DNA of 10,976 nucleotides, from the NCBI GenBank assembly GCA_013152695.1, contig JAADFV010000003.1:1-10976 (forward strand). Reading direction: 5' to 3'. The notes beneath the pieces were generated by a model. The model saw only the letters and a program-made list of their open reading frames with translations. It was not told where the DNA came from and made no database searches. Positions 1 through 7,608 of the stretch are shown in pieces (the stretch's first letter is position 1; every line of letters begins with the position of its first letter). This DNA comes from Chloroflexota bacterium. Lineage in GTDB: Bacteria; Chloroflexota; Anaerolineae; J102. The position numbers and the translations under genes were made by a program.

Positions 1-1
1 C

Positions 2-1510
2 ATTACTGCCTATAATTCTGCCGATGACAACGTTTTGCCCGCCGATCTCGGCGTGGCGCGCTCTCTTATCCCCCCTGGGACAGGTGCGTTTCGTGATTTT
101 TCCTATATCGCCCCTGAAGTTCCTGAATTGAATAGCGAGCAATGCGTCGGCTGTATGACCTGTGTCACCGAATGTCCTGACACAGCCATTCTCGGCAAAG
201 TTGTAGAACAAGATGTGTTGACCCAGGCCTTGGCAGCCATGCCTGACGAAGAAAGTGAGTGGCTCGCGCAACAGTGGGCAAAGACCAACAAATTCTTCCA
301 TGTGCCAGAGAAAAAAGAAGCTGGCAGTGGTGGACTTTTCGGTATTTTTATAGACCCCACAAAATGCAAGGGCTGCGCCGAATGTGTCCAGGTTTGTGCG
401 GACTTAGGCTACAATGCCTTGAAAATGATCGAAAAAGAAGAAGACACTGTTCCTCGTTACAAAAACGGTTTCGAATTCTTCCGCAGCCTGCCCCCTACCC
501 CCGAACGCTTCATCAACGAGCGGGTTCTGATCGACATTATGCTCAAGGATGAAAGTTTGGGCTATGTGGGCGGCGCCGGCTCTTGTGCTGGCTGTGGCGA
601 AGCCACAGCACTGCGCATGTGGATGGCCGCCACCTCTTTTCAGGTTGGCGCCCATAACATCGCCATCGTCAATGCCACCGGCTGCTCTACCGTTTACGGC
701 AGCACCTACCCCTACAACCCCTGGAATGTTTCCTGGACAAATTCCTTGTTTGAAAATGCCGCCACCGACGCCATGGGTATACGCGCTCGTTGGGATCAGT
801 TGGGCTGGCATGAGAAAAAACTGTGGGTAGTGGGAGGTGACGGCGCTATGATCGACATTGGCTTCGGCCCCCTAAGCCGGATGTTGGCCAGTGGCATGGA
901 TATCAAAGTGCTGATCCTGGATACTCAAGTCTACTCCAACACGGGTGGGCAGGCCTCGACAGCCACATTCTCGGGTCAGGGCGCAAAAATGAGCCCCTTT
1001 GGCAAAGAGGTGATGGGTAAACAGGAACGACGCAAAGAAATCGCCCAAATTGCGATGATGCACCCCAATGTCTACGTGGCCCAAACGACGGCAGCCCACG
1101 TCAATCACTTCTATCGCGCCATTATGGAGGCCAACGAATTCCCCGGCCCTGCTGTGATCAGCGTTTACACTACCTGCCAACCTGAGCATGGCGTCGCCGA
1201 TTATGAATCACAGCAGCGCGCCCGTGCCGCTGTCGATAGCCGTGCCTTTCCTCTCTTGATCCACGATCCACGCAAGGGCGAAACCCTGCGTGAACGCCTT
1301 AGTCTCAAAGGCAATCCTAATGTCAAAGGGGATTGGTACATCAATCCCAAAACCAAAGAGCCCTTTACTTTTATCGATTTTGCCCGAGGCGAGGGGCGCT
1401 TTGCCAAACACTTTGATAATAATGGTCATGCCAGCACCACCCTCCATGCTGCCCAAGAAGACCGTCTCGCCAATTGGCGATTGTTGCAAGACCTGGCTGG
1501 CATACGCTAG
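2..1510 (+). CDS. 2-oxoacid (probably pyruvate):ferredoxin oxidoreductase, single-chain type, C-terminal part
   Basis: The gene enters from the left edge; the reading frame is open from base 2, so the true start is outside the window. The 502 residues seen match the last two functional domains of a NifJ/PFOR-type enzyme, which oxidatively decarboxylates pyruvate to acetyl-CoA with TPP and passes electrons to ferredoxin in the cytoplasm. Numbered from base 2, a ferredoxin-like domain carries two 4Fe-4S motifs: C48, C51, C54, C58 and C122, C125, C128, C132. A TPP domain follows with GDG at about 279-281 and the VYSNTGGQ motif near 310-317. The four cysteines expected for the proximal cluster are present: C195 and C198 (SCAGCGE), C228 (NATGCS) and C392 (TTCQPEHG). 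The stretch between the two ferredoxin motifs looks rather long. The gene ends before a strong terminator, so it is the last of its transcription unit. Substrate is inferred; other 2-oxoacids are possible. Confidence 0.92.
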   Translation: MTAYNSADDNVLPADLGVARSLIPPGTGAFRDFSYIAPEVPELNSEQCVGCMTCVTECPDTAILGKVVEQDVLTQALAAMPDEESEWLAQQWAKTNKFFHVPEKKEAGSGGLFGIFIDPTKCKGCAECVQVCADLGYNALKMIEKEEDTVPRYKNGFEFFRSLPPTPERFINERVLIDIMLKDESLGYVGGAGSCAGCGEATALRMWMAATSFQVGAHNIAIVNATGCSTVYGSTYPYNPWNVSWTNSLFENAATDAMGIRARWDQLGWHEKKLWVVGGDGAMIDIGFGPLSRMLASGMDIKVLILDTQVYSNTGGQASTATFSGQGAKMSPFGKEVMGKQERRKEIAQIAMMHPNVYVAQTTAAHVNHFYRAIMEANEFPGPAVISVYTTCQPEHGVADYESQQRARAAVDSRAFPLLIHDPRKGETLRERLSLKGNPNVKGDWYINPKTKEPFTFIDFARGEGRFAKHFDNNGHASTTLHAAQEDRLANWRLLQDLAGIR

Positions 1511-1530
1511 CCTTGGTTATCCCCTCACCC

Positions 1531-1565
1531 AGACTCCGCCGGCTTTTGCTGGCGGAGTCTTTTTA
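1531..1565 (+). terminator. Intrinsic terminator after the oxidoreductase gene
   Basis: A perfect 10-bp stem (AGACTCCGCC with GGCGGAGTCT) extends inward by a G-T, a G-C and a C-G pair to a TTTT loop, giving about 13 pairs. It is followed immediately by a T run (1560-1564). It lies 20 bases after the stop codon and is oriented to end transcription of the upstream gene. Confidence 0.92.
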
Positions 1566-2057
1566 TGAAACAATTCTTGAGAAAGCAGACCTACGGTGCG
1601 CGCCACGCACGCCCATCATGATGAAAATAATCTGTACACAGACCATCTGTAGCCCAGAAAACCTGTAAACCGGGATGGGACGGCTTCGCCCACAACCGGC
1701 CTGGTTTTCTGGGCTACTGGTTTACTGGGCTAATGTGCTATGAGTCTATATTGATACCAATCTGTGCCCTATTTACGACGCAGTATAACTAAACAGATGA
1801 AGATACAGTTCGGCAAATGCACAGCAGTTGCGGTAAAATAAGACCTCTTCATTACTGCTCCTTGGGTGCGGTGCCCCATCTGCCTTGCTGAGCAGAGCTA
1901 ACTACTCCATAATGCCACCTCCTCAGCACCAAACCTACCATAACCAGTAAGACCCCTGCAAAGTACCTCCGACATCTGTACACCGAGAGCCTTCGCTTTG
2001 CCCAGGGCAATAGATATCCCACACACTTTTGAGAAGCCCCTCCTCTTCGAGACAAAA
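1566..2057. other. Intergenic region of about 490 bp without a convincing gene
   Basis: Only short open frames occur here on either strand, none with a recognisable protein or good ribosome binding site. The region holds a structured repeat (1649-1732), a perfect 10-bp palindrome CATCATGATG (1614-1623), and a short palindrome TTGCCCAGGGCAA (1998-2010) about 48 bases before the TPR gene. The latter could be an operator, but short palindromes like this also arise by chance. The promoter of the TPR gene should lie in this stretch, but I see no -35/-10 pair good enough to name; TTGATA at 1751 has only a poor partner. Confidence 0.6.
1649..1732. repeat. Structured inverted repeat with a tandem third arm (REP- or MITE-like)
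   Basis: The arms GTAGCCCAGAAAACC (1649-1663) and GGTTTTCTGGGCTAC (1703-1717) are a perfect 15-bp inverted repeat separated by 39 bases. Inside, CCGG (1670-1673) can pair with CCGG (1696-1699), enclosing a small hairpin in which TGGG (1676-1679) pairs with CCCA (1689-1692). The right arm is followed in tandem by a near copy: TGGTTTTCTGGGCTA (1702-1716) and TGGTTTACTGGGCTA (1718-1732) differ at one base. In addition GTAAACC (1665-1671) is complementary to GGTTTAC (1719-1725), so alternative foldings are possible. It lies between genes and has no coding capacity. It may be an intergenic repeat family or a small non-autonomous element. No second full copy was noticed in this window. Confidence 0.7.
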
Positions 2058-2900
2058 ATGACCACAACTCCCGCGCAACAACTCGACGAAATCATCTCCC
2101 TCGCTCAACAAGACTTGAAACAAGCGCGCAAAGCGATGCGGCGCCTCGTTCCCGAGCTTCCCGACACGGCTGCTGTTTACACTGCCCTCGGCCTTGCCTA
2201 CATGGCCCTAGAGCAACCGCGTGATGCTGTTCGAGCCTTCAAACGAGCCATCGAACTGGACCCCACCGACCCTGTGCCCCGTTTCCACCTCGGTACCCAC
2301 CAGTCTGATATGGGCCAGCTCCCGCAGGCTATCAGCAACTTACGCTTCGCCGTCGCTGCCGAGCCGGAAAACGCCGACTATCAGGCAGCTCTCGGCTTTG
2401 CCTATTACAAAGCCAATCGTGCCGAAGAAGCGATGGCTGCCCTTGAAACAGCAATAGAGGCAGGCAAAGAAAATGACGATATTTTCGCCACATTAGGCTA
2501 TCTCTACTACTTTGCCGACCGCCTCGAAGAATCGCGAGACGCCTTTGGCCGCGCAATCGAGCTCAATCCCGATTATGCCGAAGTCTACAACAACCGCGGC
2601 TTCCTCAACATCCTTCTGCATGATCTCGAGCAAGCACAACAAGATTTGGCCCAGTGCATTGCTAAAGACCCCAAATTCCTCCGTGCTCGCTACAATCAAG
2701 CCTTGGCCACCTGGCTGCAAGGCGATCATGATGCTGCTCTGGAGCAATATGAGAAAGTCCAGCGTCTTGATCAAAATGACGCCGAGCTGGAACAACACCT
2801 GCGGGACTTCGACCAAATCGAGAGTGCCTGGCCCGACGAGAGCAGCCTCAAAGACTTGCGTGTGCAATTGGCCGTAAGCCACAAGGCCAAAAGACGCTAA
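2058..2900 (+). CDS. Tetratricopeptide repeat (TPR) protein
   Basis: A 280-residue protein made almost entirely of TPR units, helical hairpins that bind other proteins. Units run at roughly residues 37-70, 71-104, 105-138, 140-173, 174-207 and 208-241. The typical pattern (ALGLAYMA...AVRAFKRAIELDP; LGYLYYFADRLEESRDAFGRAIELNP; YNNRGFLN) is easy to see. The first 30 residues are charged and helical, with no signal peptide or membrane segment, so the protein is probably cytoplasmic. The frame is open further upstream with a TTG at 1998. I prefer the ATG at 2058 because the repeat-like region follows it directly and the upstream extension looks non-coding; the Shine-Dalgarno match is weak (GAGA). 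The phosphoribosyltransferase gene starts 15 bases after the stop, suggesting co-transcription. The binding partner cannot be read from the sequence. Confidence 0.88.
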   Translation: MTTTPAQQLDEIISLAQQDLKQARKAMRRLVPELPDTAAVYTALGLAYMALEQPRDAVRAFKRAIELDPTDPVPRFHLGTHQSDMGQLPQAISNLRFAVAAEPENADYQAALGFAYYKANRAEEAMAALETAIEAGKENDDIFATLGYLYYFADRLEESRDAFGRAIELNPDYAEVYNNRGFLNILLHDLEQAQQDLAQCIAKDPKFLRARYNQALATWLQGDHDAALEQYEKVQRLDQNDAELEQHLRDFDQIESAWPDESSLKDLRVQLAVSHKAKRR

Positions 2901-2915
2901 GCGTAGGAAAACGCC

Positions 2916-3416
2916 ATGGAAAGAGAAGAACTTAGCTGGCAAGACATCGAAGCACTACTCGACCAGCTACTTCCTCAGGTTGCTGGGCAATTCGATGTGC
3001 TCCTGATCATCACGCGCGGGGGGATCATTCCGGGAGGGATGCTGGCAGAAGCCCTCGATATCAAAAACGTCTTGACGGCTGCCGTGGAATTCAGCAAAGA
3101 CCCCAATCTGGGCCCCTACGCCTGGCCCACCTTCCTTCAGTTTCCCGGCGATGCCTTGCTGCGCGGCCGGCGCGTACTCATCGTCGATGATGTGTGGGAT
3201 AGTGGGCGTACAATCAACTCGGTACGAGGGCGGGTAGAGCTGGCAGGAGGGGAGCCTCGTACCTGTGTCTTGCACTACAAACCGCAGCGATCCCGTTTTC
3301 GCGATCGTAAACCCGACTATTACGGGGCGGTAACGAATCGCTGGATCATCTATCCTTGGGAAGTCGAACGTGGCCCTGATCTGGCAACACTTTCACCCTC
3401 ACCTACTCTGATTTGA
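2916..3416 (+). CDS. Phosphoribosyltransferase, purine (Gpt/HGPRT-like) type
   Basis: A 166-residue type I phosphoribosyltransferase. The PRPP-binding signature VLIVDDVWDSGRTI is at residues 87-100, with its acidic pair, and the pyrophosphate-loop-like TRGGIIPGG is at 33-41. The short length and the WIIYPWE stretch near residues 143-149 resemble xanthine/guanine or hypoxanthine phosphoribosyltransferases used in purine salvage (base plus PRPP to nucleoside monophosphate). The exact base is not determined. It is likely cytoplasmic. The start is supported by AGGA at 2905-2908, 7 bases before the ATG. It follows the TPR gene by 15 bases. Its last 22 codons overlap the 3' end of mtaB on the other strand, and the residues after the PWE motif look like a non-conserved tail. 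Confidence 0.87.
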   Translation: MEREELSWQDIEALLDQLLPQVAGQFDVLLIITRGGIIPGGMLAEALDIKNVLTAAVEFSKDPNLGPYAWPTFLQFPGDALLRGRRVLIVDDVWDSGRTINSVRGRVELAGGEPRTCVLHYKPQRSRFRDRKPDYYGAVTNRWIIYPWEVERGPDLATLSPSPTLI

Positions 3417-4714
3417 GCATCAGCCAACACGGCCTGGATCCGATCAGGGGGCTCACCTAAGAGTGCGGTCAAGATTGCGGGAGTTATTTTGTTTTCCAAT
3501 TGCACAGAAGCAGGAACCACCGCTTCGACGCGCAGATAATTGTCGGTATAGCCCGTCCAGCGTCGAAGCGTTCCTTCCGACGCCGCTTCTGCCTTCTCCC
3601 ATAACACCGGGCGCACCTGGCCCAGAGCCTGCTGCAAAAAGGCAGCTTTCATGTCTGCGGCCAAAGCATGGATCTCGCGACTGCGCTGCTTCTTCACCTG
3701 AGCAGGAACCATCCCCCTCAGGCGGGCCGCTGTTGTTCCCTCTCGTGGGGAAAAACTGAAAATATGCATGTGGGCAAAGCCGATTTGTTGGACAAAATCG
3801 ATGGTCGTTCGCCACTCAGCCTCAGTCTCACCAGGAAAACCCACAATCAGATCGGTGGTGAGGGTCAGATCAGGAATGGCAGCGCGGGCCTTCTCCACCA
3901 ACGCCGCGTAACTTTGCGTATCACAACGCCGTGCCATGCGCCGTAATGTGGCATCACAGCCACTTTGCAAGGGTAAATGCAAGTGAGGCATCAGGCGAGG
4001 ATTCTGCCAAAGCGTGAAGAAATCCTCAGGTAAATCCCAGGGTTCCAAAGAGGACAAACGCAAACGTGGAATATCCGTGTTGCGCAAAATGGTATGCACC
4101 AACGTCCTTAGATCCGAGCCCAAATCACTGCCATACCCCCCCAGGTGCACTCCTGTAAGGACGACTTCCTGATATCCCCTCCTGTGTAGCTCGTTAATTT
4201 CGTCGATCACTGTCTCTAGGGGCCTGCTTCGCTCTTCGCCTCGGGCAATTGTCACAATGCAAAAGGTACAGCGATTCCGACAGCCATCTTGCACCTTGAC
4301 GAACGCCCGTGTACGCGCACCCGAAAAGGATGGCGTACTCTCCGGCTCCATCGCCATGAGCGGCATGGAATGCCAATCAAACTGCTGGTTCAAAATCTCA
4401 ACGAGCGACTCCTTTTGCCGGTTCCCCACCACCAGATCGACCCCCAACAGTTGCGCTGCCTTATCCGCTTCCAGCTCGGCATAGCATCCGGTCACGACCA
4501 AGGGGGCAGAGGTATTAAGGCGATGCAGTCTGTTCACGAACTGCCGCGATTTTCGTGCCGCCTCGCTTGTCACGGCACAAGTATTGAGCACGATCACCTG
4601 CGCTTGCTGCGGCGTGGAAGCCACAACATGCCCGTTTGCTTGTAATTGTCGGGCCCAGCTTTCGATTTCTGCTTCGTTGAGACGGCAACCGAGGGTCGCA
4701 AGATAAACCTTCAT
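3350..4714 (-). CDS. mtaB: tRNA t6A37 methylthiotransferase (MtaB-type radical SAM enzyme)
   Basis: A 454-residue methylthiotransferase that converts t6A to ms2t6A at position 37, next to the anticodon, in tRNAs reading ANN codons. The N-terminal domain carries the three cluster cysteines C10 (LGCRLNEAE), C46 (NTCAVT) and C77 (TGCYAE). The radical SAM motif CRNRCTFC gives C145, C149 and C152, followed by ARGEERSRP. The LPLQSGCD and GFPGETEAEW stretches are typical of the family, and the last ~75 residues fit a TRAM-like domain. The LGCRLN form of the first motif and the overall length favour MtaB over MiaB or RimO. The ATG is preceded by GGAAG. The gene is convergent with and overlaps the phosphoribosyltransferase gene, and is divergent from gap. 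Confidence 0.92.
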   Translation of the reverse strand: MKVYLATLGCRLNEAEIESWARQLQANGHVVASTPQQAQVIVLNTCAVTSEAARKSRQFVNRLHRLNTSAPLVVTGCYAELEADKAAQLLGVDLVVGNRQKESLVEILNQQFDWHSMPLMAMEPESTPSFSGARTRAFVKVQDGCRNRCTFCIVTIARGEERSRPLETVIDEINELHRRGYQEVVLTGVHLGGYGSDLGSDLRTLVHTILRNTDIPRLRLSSLEPWDLPEDFFTLWQNPRLMPHLHLPLQSGCDATLRRMARRCDTQSYAALVEKARAAIPDLTLTTDLIVGFPGETEAEWRTTIDFVQQIGFAHMHIFSFSPREGTTAARLRGMVPAQVKKQRSREIHALAADMKAAFLQQALGQVRPVLWEKAEAASEGTLRRWTGYTDNYLRVEAVVPASVQLENKITPAILTALLGEPPDRIQAVLADAQIRVGEGESVARSGPRSTSQG

Positions 4715-4721
4715 CGCTTCC

Positions 4722-4752
4722 AGTTTACCACAAAAAACAGGGCATACGTCAA
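4722..4752 (-). promoter_or_regulatory. Possible mtaB promoter
   Basis: Read on the - strand, TTGACG (4747-4752) and TAAACT (4722-4727) are separated by 19 bases, slightly more than ideal. The -10 box ends only 7 bases before the mtaB ATG, so if real the transcript would have almost no leader. This is a motif match only. Confidence 0.3.
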
Positions 4753-4851
4753 AACCATCATCGCTTTCTCGCTACGAAGTATGACCTGCATCATTGCTCG
4801 CGCAGGGGAAATATGCCATACTGGTTTGACAAAGACCTCTCAAGTTCTTGC

Positions 4852-4880
4852 TTGCCAAGTATGCTAACATCTAGTATGCT
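4852..4880 (+). promoter_or_regulatory. Candidate gap promoter with repeated AGTATGCT
   Basis: TTGCCA (4852-4857) and TATGCT (4875-4880) are spaced by 17 bases, about 50 bases before the gap start. The octamer AGTATGCT occurs twice, at 4858-4865 and 4873-4880, 15 bases apart, and the second copy contains the -10 box. A perfect TTGACA (4826-4831) also lies upstream but has no -10 at the right distance. The octamer pair could be a regulator site or coincidence. Confidence 0.42.
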
Positions 4881-4913
4881 TTTCGTATCATATTTCCGGT
4901 AATCCCAATTCTC

Positions 4914-4920
4914 AAAGGAG
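4914..4920 (+). promoter_or_regulatory. Shine-Dalgarno site of gap
   Basis: AAAGGAG lies 11 bases before the gap ATG in an A-rich leader (AAATAAATAAA). It is one of the best ribosome binding sites in the window and supports the chosen start of an expected highly expressed gene. Confidence 0.75.
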
Positions 4921-4931
4921 AAATAAATAAA

Positions 4932-5945
4932 ATGACATTACGTGTTGGTATCAATGGTTTTGGCCGTATTGGCCGCCAAGTATTCAAAGCAATCGAAAAT
5001 AAATATGATGGTGAAATCGAAGTCGTTGCCATCAATGATCTGGTTGACACTGCCGTCAACGCCCATTTGCTCAAATATGACTCAAACTATGGCCGCTACG
5101 ATGCTGACATCAGCGTCGATGGAAAGGACTTGATAGTCAATGGCGAACGGATCAAGGTCTTCTCCGAACGCGATCCCGGCAACCTCCCCTGGGGTGATGA
5201 AGGCGTCGACATCGTTGTGGAATCGACCGGTATTTTCCGCAAACGTGAACAGGCCGCTCTCCATCTGAAGGGGGGTGCCAAAAAGGTGATCATCTCGGCA
5301 CCGGCCCCCGATCCTGACCTCACAGTCGTGCTGGGCGTCAATGAAAAAATCTACGATCCTGCCAAGCATACGATTATTTCCAATGCCTCCTGTACCACCA
5401 ACTGTTTGGCCCCGGCTGCCAAGGTTGTGGATGATCATTATGGCATTGTCAAAGGCCTGATGACCACGGTGCACTCCTACACCAATGATCAGCGCATCCT
5501 CGATTTAGTGCACAAAGACCTGCGCCGTGCACGCGCAGCAGCCTTGAACATCATTCCCACCACCACCGGCGCGGCCAAGGCCTTGGGCCTGGTGATTCCC
5601 AGCCTGCAGGGGAAATTTGATGGCATGTCTATGCGCGTGCCAACCCCCACCGTTTCCATCGTAGACTTCACTGCGGTTGTGGAAAAACCCACCACCACAG
5701 AGGAATTGCTCGCAGCTTTCCGTACCGCTGCCGCCGGCCCCATGCAGGGTATCCTGGGAGTCTGTGATGAGCCTCTTGTCAGCATGGATTTCAAAGGCGA
5801 TCCTCGTTCCTCCATCATTGATGCCGGTTCCACTCAGGTCTTGGACGGAGATCTCGTCAAAGTCGTGACCTGGTACGACAATGAATGGGCCTATTCGGTA
5901 CGCGTCGCCGATCTCTGCAAATACATCGAGGATCAAGGCCTCTAA
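4932..5945 (+). CDS. gap: Glyceraldehyde-3-phosphate dehydrogenase, type I
   Basis: A 337-residue GAPDH of standard length. It converts glyceraldehyde 3-phosphate, NAD+ and phosphate to 1,3-bisphosphoglycerate in the cytoplasm. The Rossmann motif [10 protein letters not shown] is at residues 6-15, with an acidic residue D36 (VVAINDL) at the end of the second strand that favours NAD over NADP. The catalytic cysteine is C154 in [12 protein letters not shown], with partner H181. The phosphate-binding regions ([20 protein letters not shown]) and the C-terminal [12 protein letters not shown] are intact. It starts a run of + strand genes and has a strong Shine-Dalgarno site. pgk follows after 129 bases, so the two may share a transcript. 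Cofactor preference is inferred from D36 and the surrounding sequence. Confidence 0.97.
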   Translation: MTLRVGINGFGRIGRQVFKAIENKYDGEIEVVAINDLVDTAVNAHLLKYDSNYGRYDADISVDGKDLIVNGERIKVFSERDPGNLPWGDEGVDIVVESTGIFRKREQAALHLKGGAKKVIISAPAPDPDLTVVLGVNEKIYDPAKHTIISNASCTTNCLAPAAKVVDDHYGIVKGLMTTVHSYTNDQRILDLVHKDLRRARAAALNIIPTTTGAAKALGLVIPSLQGKFDGMSMRVPTPTVSIVDFTAVVEKPTTTEELLAAFRTAAAGPMQGILGVCDEPLVSMDFKGDPRSSIIDAGSTQVLDGDLVKVVTWYDNEWAYSVRVADLCKYIEDQGL

Positions 5946-5979
5946 CGCTATCCCCACCACTACCTTTCTTTCCACAGGA

Positions 5980-6022
5980 GTGCGGTGCCCGACCCGACTG
6001 CTTGTCTTTGCGAGCACCGCAC
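5980..6022 (+). other. Hairpin in the gap-pgk spacer
   Basis: GTGCGGTGC (5980-5988) and GCACCGCAC (6014-6022) form a perfect 9-bp stem around a 25-base loop, starting 34 bases after the gap stop. A CCCCTTCCT stretch follows rather than a T run, so it is not a standard intrinsic terminator. It may stabilise or process the gap end of a gap-pgk transcript, which would let gap be expressed above pgk. Function is inferred from position alone. Confidence 0.5.
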
Positions 6023-6074
6023 CCCTTCCTCATCACTCATTTTATGACTAATGTAATCTCCAAAAGATGAATCC

Positions 6075-7271
6075 ATGAATAAGAAAACTATTCGCGACTT
6101 TGACCCTCAAGGTAAGCGGATTCTCGTACGTGTCGATTTCAATGTGCCCTTAGACGAACATCGCCAGATTAGCGATGATACCCGCTTGCGGGCAGCATTA
6201 CCCACGCTGAATTACTTGCTGGAGCGGGGAGCCAGACTGGTGCTCATGTCGCATCTGGGGAGACCTAAAGGTAAACCTGATCCTCGCTACAGCCTGGCGC
6301 CGGTGGCTCATGCTTTACAACGCCTTTTGCCATCGGCACGAGTGCGGATGGCGAACAACGTCATCGGCCCGGAGGTCGAGATACTCGTACGCGCCTTGGA
6401 ACCAGGGGACATCGTCCTTTTGGAAAACTTACGCTTCCATCCGGGTGAAAAGGCGGGGGATCCTGCCTTCGCCGCCGCTCTGGCTGCCTACGGTGACGAT
6501 TATGTGAATGATGCTTTTGGCACTTGTCACCGCGCTCATGCTTCTATGGTGGCTGTTCCCCAGGCTGTTCGGGCCAAGGGAGGGGCGGTGGTAGCTGGTT
6601 TGCTGGTCGAGCGAGAGATTAACTATCTCGGAAATGCTGTTTCCCATCCCAAACGCCCCTTTGTAGCCATTTTAGGTGGTGCCAAAGTGAGCGATAAGAT
6701 CGGAGTCATCGAAAATCTCCTGCACAAGGTGGATGCCCTTCTCATTGGTGGCGGCATGGCCAATACCTTCCTCGCTGCCCAGGGTAAAGAATTGGGGAAA
6801 TCATTGGTCGAAGCAGATGCCTTAAGCGCGGCCCGCAACATTCTGCAAACAGCCGGCGATCGCTTACATTTGCCGGTCGACGCGGTCGCGGCCGCGGCCT
6901 TTGCTGCAGACGCAGAGGCCGACGTGGTCAGCGTCGACGCTATTCCTGCCGATCGTATGGTGCTCGATATTGGTCCGGCCACCGTAGCTGCCTATCAAAA
7001 GGTACTGGCCGATGCCAAAACTGTGGTGTGGAATGGTCCCTTGGGTGTATTTGAATTTCCCCGTTTTGCCCAGGGTACTTTTGCCATTGCTCATACCTTA
7101 GCCGGTCTCGAGGACGCCATTACCATTATCGGCGGTGGTGACTCGGCCGCGGCCATTGCCCAGGCAGGCCTCACTGATCAGGTTAGTCATGTCTCAACCG
7201 GTGGTGGCGCCTCCCTCACATTCCTCGAAGGAAAAGAACTCCCTGGCATCGCCGTCTTGGATGACGCATGA
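6075..7271 (+). CDS. pgk: Phosphoglycerate kinase
   Basis: A 398-residue enzyme of standard length that transfers the acyl phosphate of 1,3-bisphosphoglycerate to ADP, making ATP and 3-phosphoglycerate. Visible motifs: RVDFNVP (19-25), SHLGRPKG (59-66), [11 protein letters not shown] (115-125), [13 protein letters not shown] (145-157), GGAKVSDKI (201-209), GGGMANTF (225-232), WNGPLGVFE (319-327) and GGGDSAAA (353-360), covering both the substrate and nucleotide lobes. Residue 151 is cysteine where most family members have alanine. The ATG at 6075 gives the normal N-terminus, but no clear Shine-Dalgarno site precedes it. Its stop overlaps the next start (ATGA at 7268-7271), so translational coupling with the downstream small gene is likely. 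Confidence 0.97.
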   Translation: MNKKTIRDFDPQGKRILVRVDFNVPLDEHRQISDDTRLRAALPTLNYLLERGARLVLMSHLGRPKGKPDPRYSLAPVAHALQRLLPSARVRMANNVIGPEVEILVRALEPGDIVLLENLRFHPGEKAGDPAFAAALAAYGDDYVNDAFGTCHRAHASMVAVPQAVRAKGGAVVAGLLVEREINYLGNAVSHPKRPFVAILGGAKVSDKIGVIENLLHKVDALLIGGGMANTFLAAQGKELGKSLVEADALSAARNILQTAGDRLHLPVDAVAAAAFAADAEADVVSVDAIPADRMVLDIGPATVAAYQKVLADAKTVVWNGPLGVFEFPRFAQGTFAIAHTLAGLEDAITIIGGGDSAAAIAQAGLTDQVSHVSTGGGASLTFLEGKELPGIAVLDDA

Positions 7272-7579
7272 ATCTGAAGAAACGCTTGCAATCCCTCTTT
7301 TCTGCGGCTGCTCAAACAAAATTTGACAAGCGCAGTCATTGGGTTTATGTTCGCTGTAAGCGGTGCGGTGAAGTCCTTAGCACCCGCATCGATTTACAAA
7401 ATGACCTCAGCATCGACTACAGCACGCGCGAATATTCTGTACAAAAAGTGCTTGTTGGAAGCGGTGAAAACCGCTGCTTTCAACGAATTACCGTCAAACT
7501 ACGCTTTGATAAAGATAAACGACCGATTGAGATAGAAGCCGAAGGGGGTGAAATTGTCGCCCCCCCAGAGTCCGAATAG
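7268..7579 (+). CDS. Small CxxC protein coupled to pgk, function unknown
   Basis: A 103-residue protein whose ATG overlaps the pgk stop by four bases. After a basic, helical N-terminus (about residues 1-22) comes a knuckle-like [10 protein letters not shown] with C30 and C33, and a single further cysteine, C70 (ENRCF). The middle is rich in charged residues with alternating hydrophobic positions ([10 protein letters not shown]), suggesting a small beta-rich fold. The C-terminus is acidic. With three cysteines it is not a complete four-cysteine zinc ribbon; metal could be bound by a dimer or with a histidine or aspartate. There is no signal peptide. It resembles conserved uncharacterised proteins I recall from Chloroflexota, but I cannot name a family. 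The tight overlap suggests dosage linked to pgk. Confidence 0.82.
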   Translation: MNLKKRLQSLFSAAAQTKFDKRSHWVYVRCKRCGEVLSTRIDLQNDLSIDYSTREYSVQKVLVGSGENRCFQRITVKLRFDKDKRPIEIEAEGGEIVAPPESE

Positions 7580-7608
7580 AGAAACGTACACTAATTTTTG
7601 GAGATGGT

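Noticed and set aside
404..811. Antisense open frame of 135 codons inside the oxidoreductase gene
   Set aside because: It lies opposite a clearly conserved protein, has no recognisable domain and is explained by the codon bias of the real gene.
1866..1876. GTGCGGTGCCC also found at 5980-5990
   Set aside because: A shared 11-mer is expected several times by chance in 11 kb, and only the second copy is part of a hairpin.
1852..2123. Three overlapping - strand frames of 62-71 codons upstream of the TPR gene
   Set aside because: No recognisable protein or usable ribosome binding site, and they mutually overlap in different frames.
5505..6017. Antisense open frame of 170 codons over the end of gap
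   Set aside because: It is a shadow of the GAPDH coding strand; its translation shows no family and no good ribosome binding site.
6067..6078. Mini frame ATG-AAT-CCA-TGA overlapping the pgk start
   Set aside because: Four codons with no ribosome binding site; it could act as a coupling leader but there is nothing to support this beyond position.
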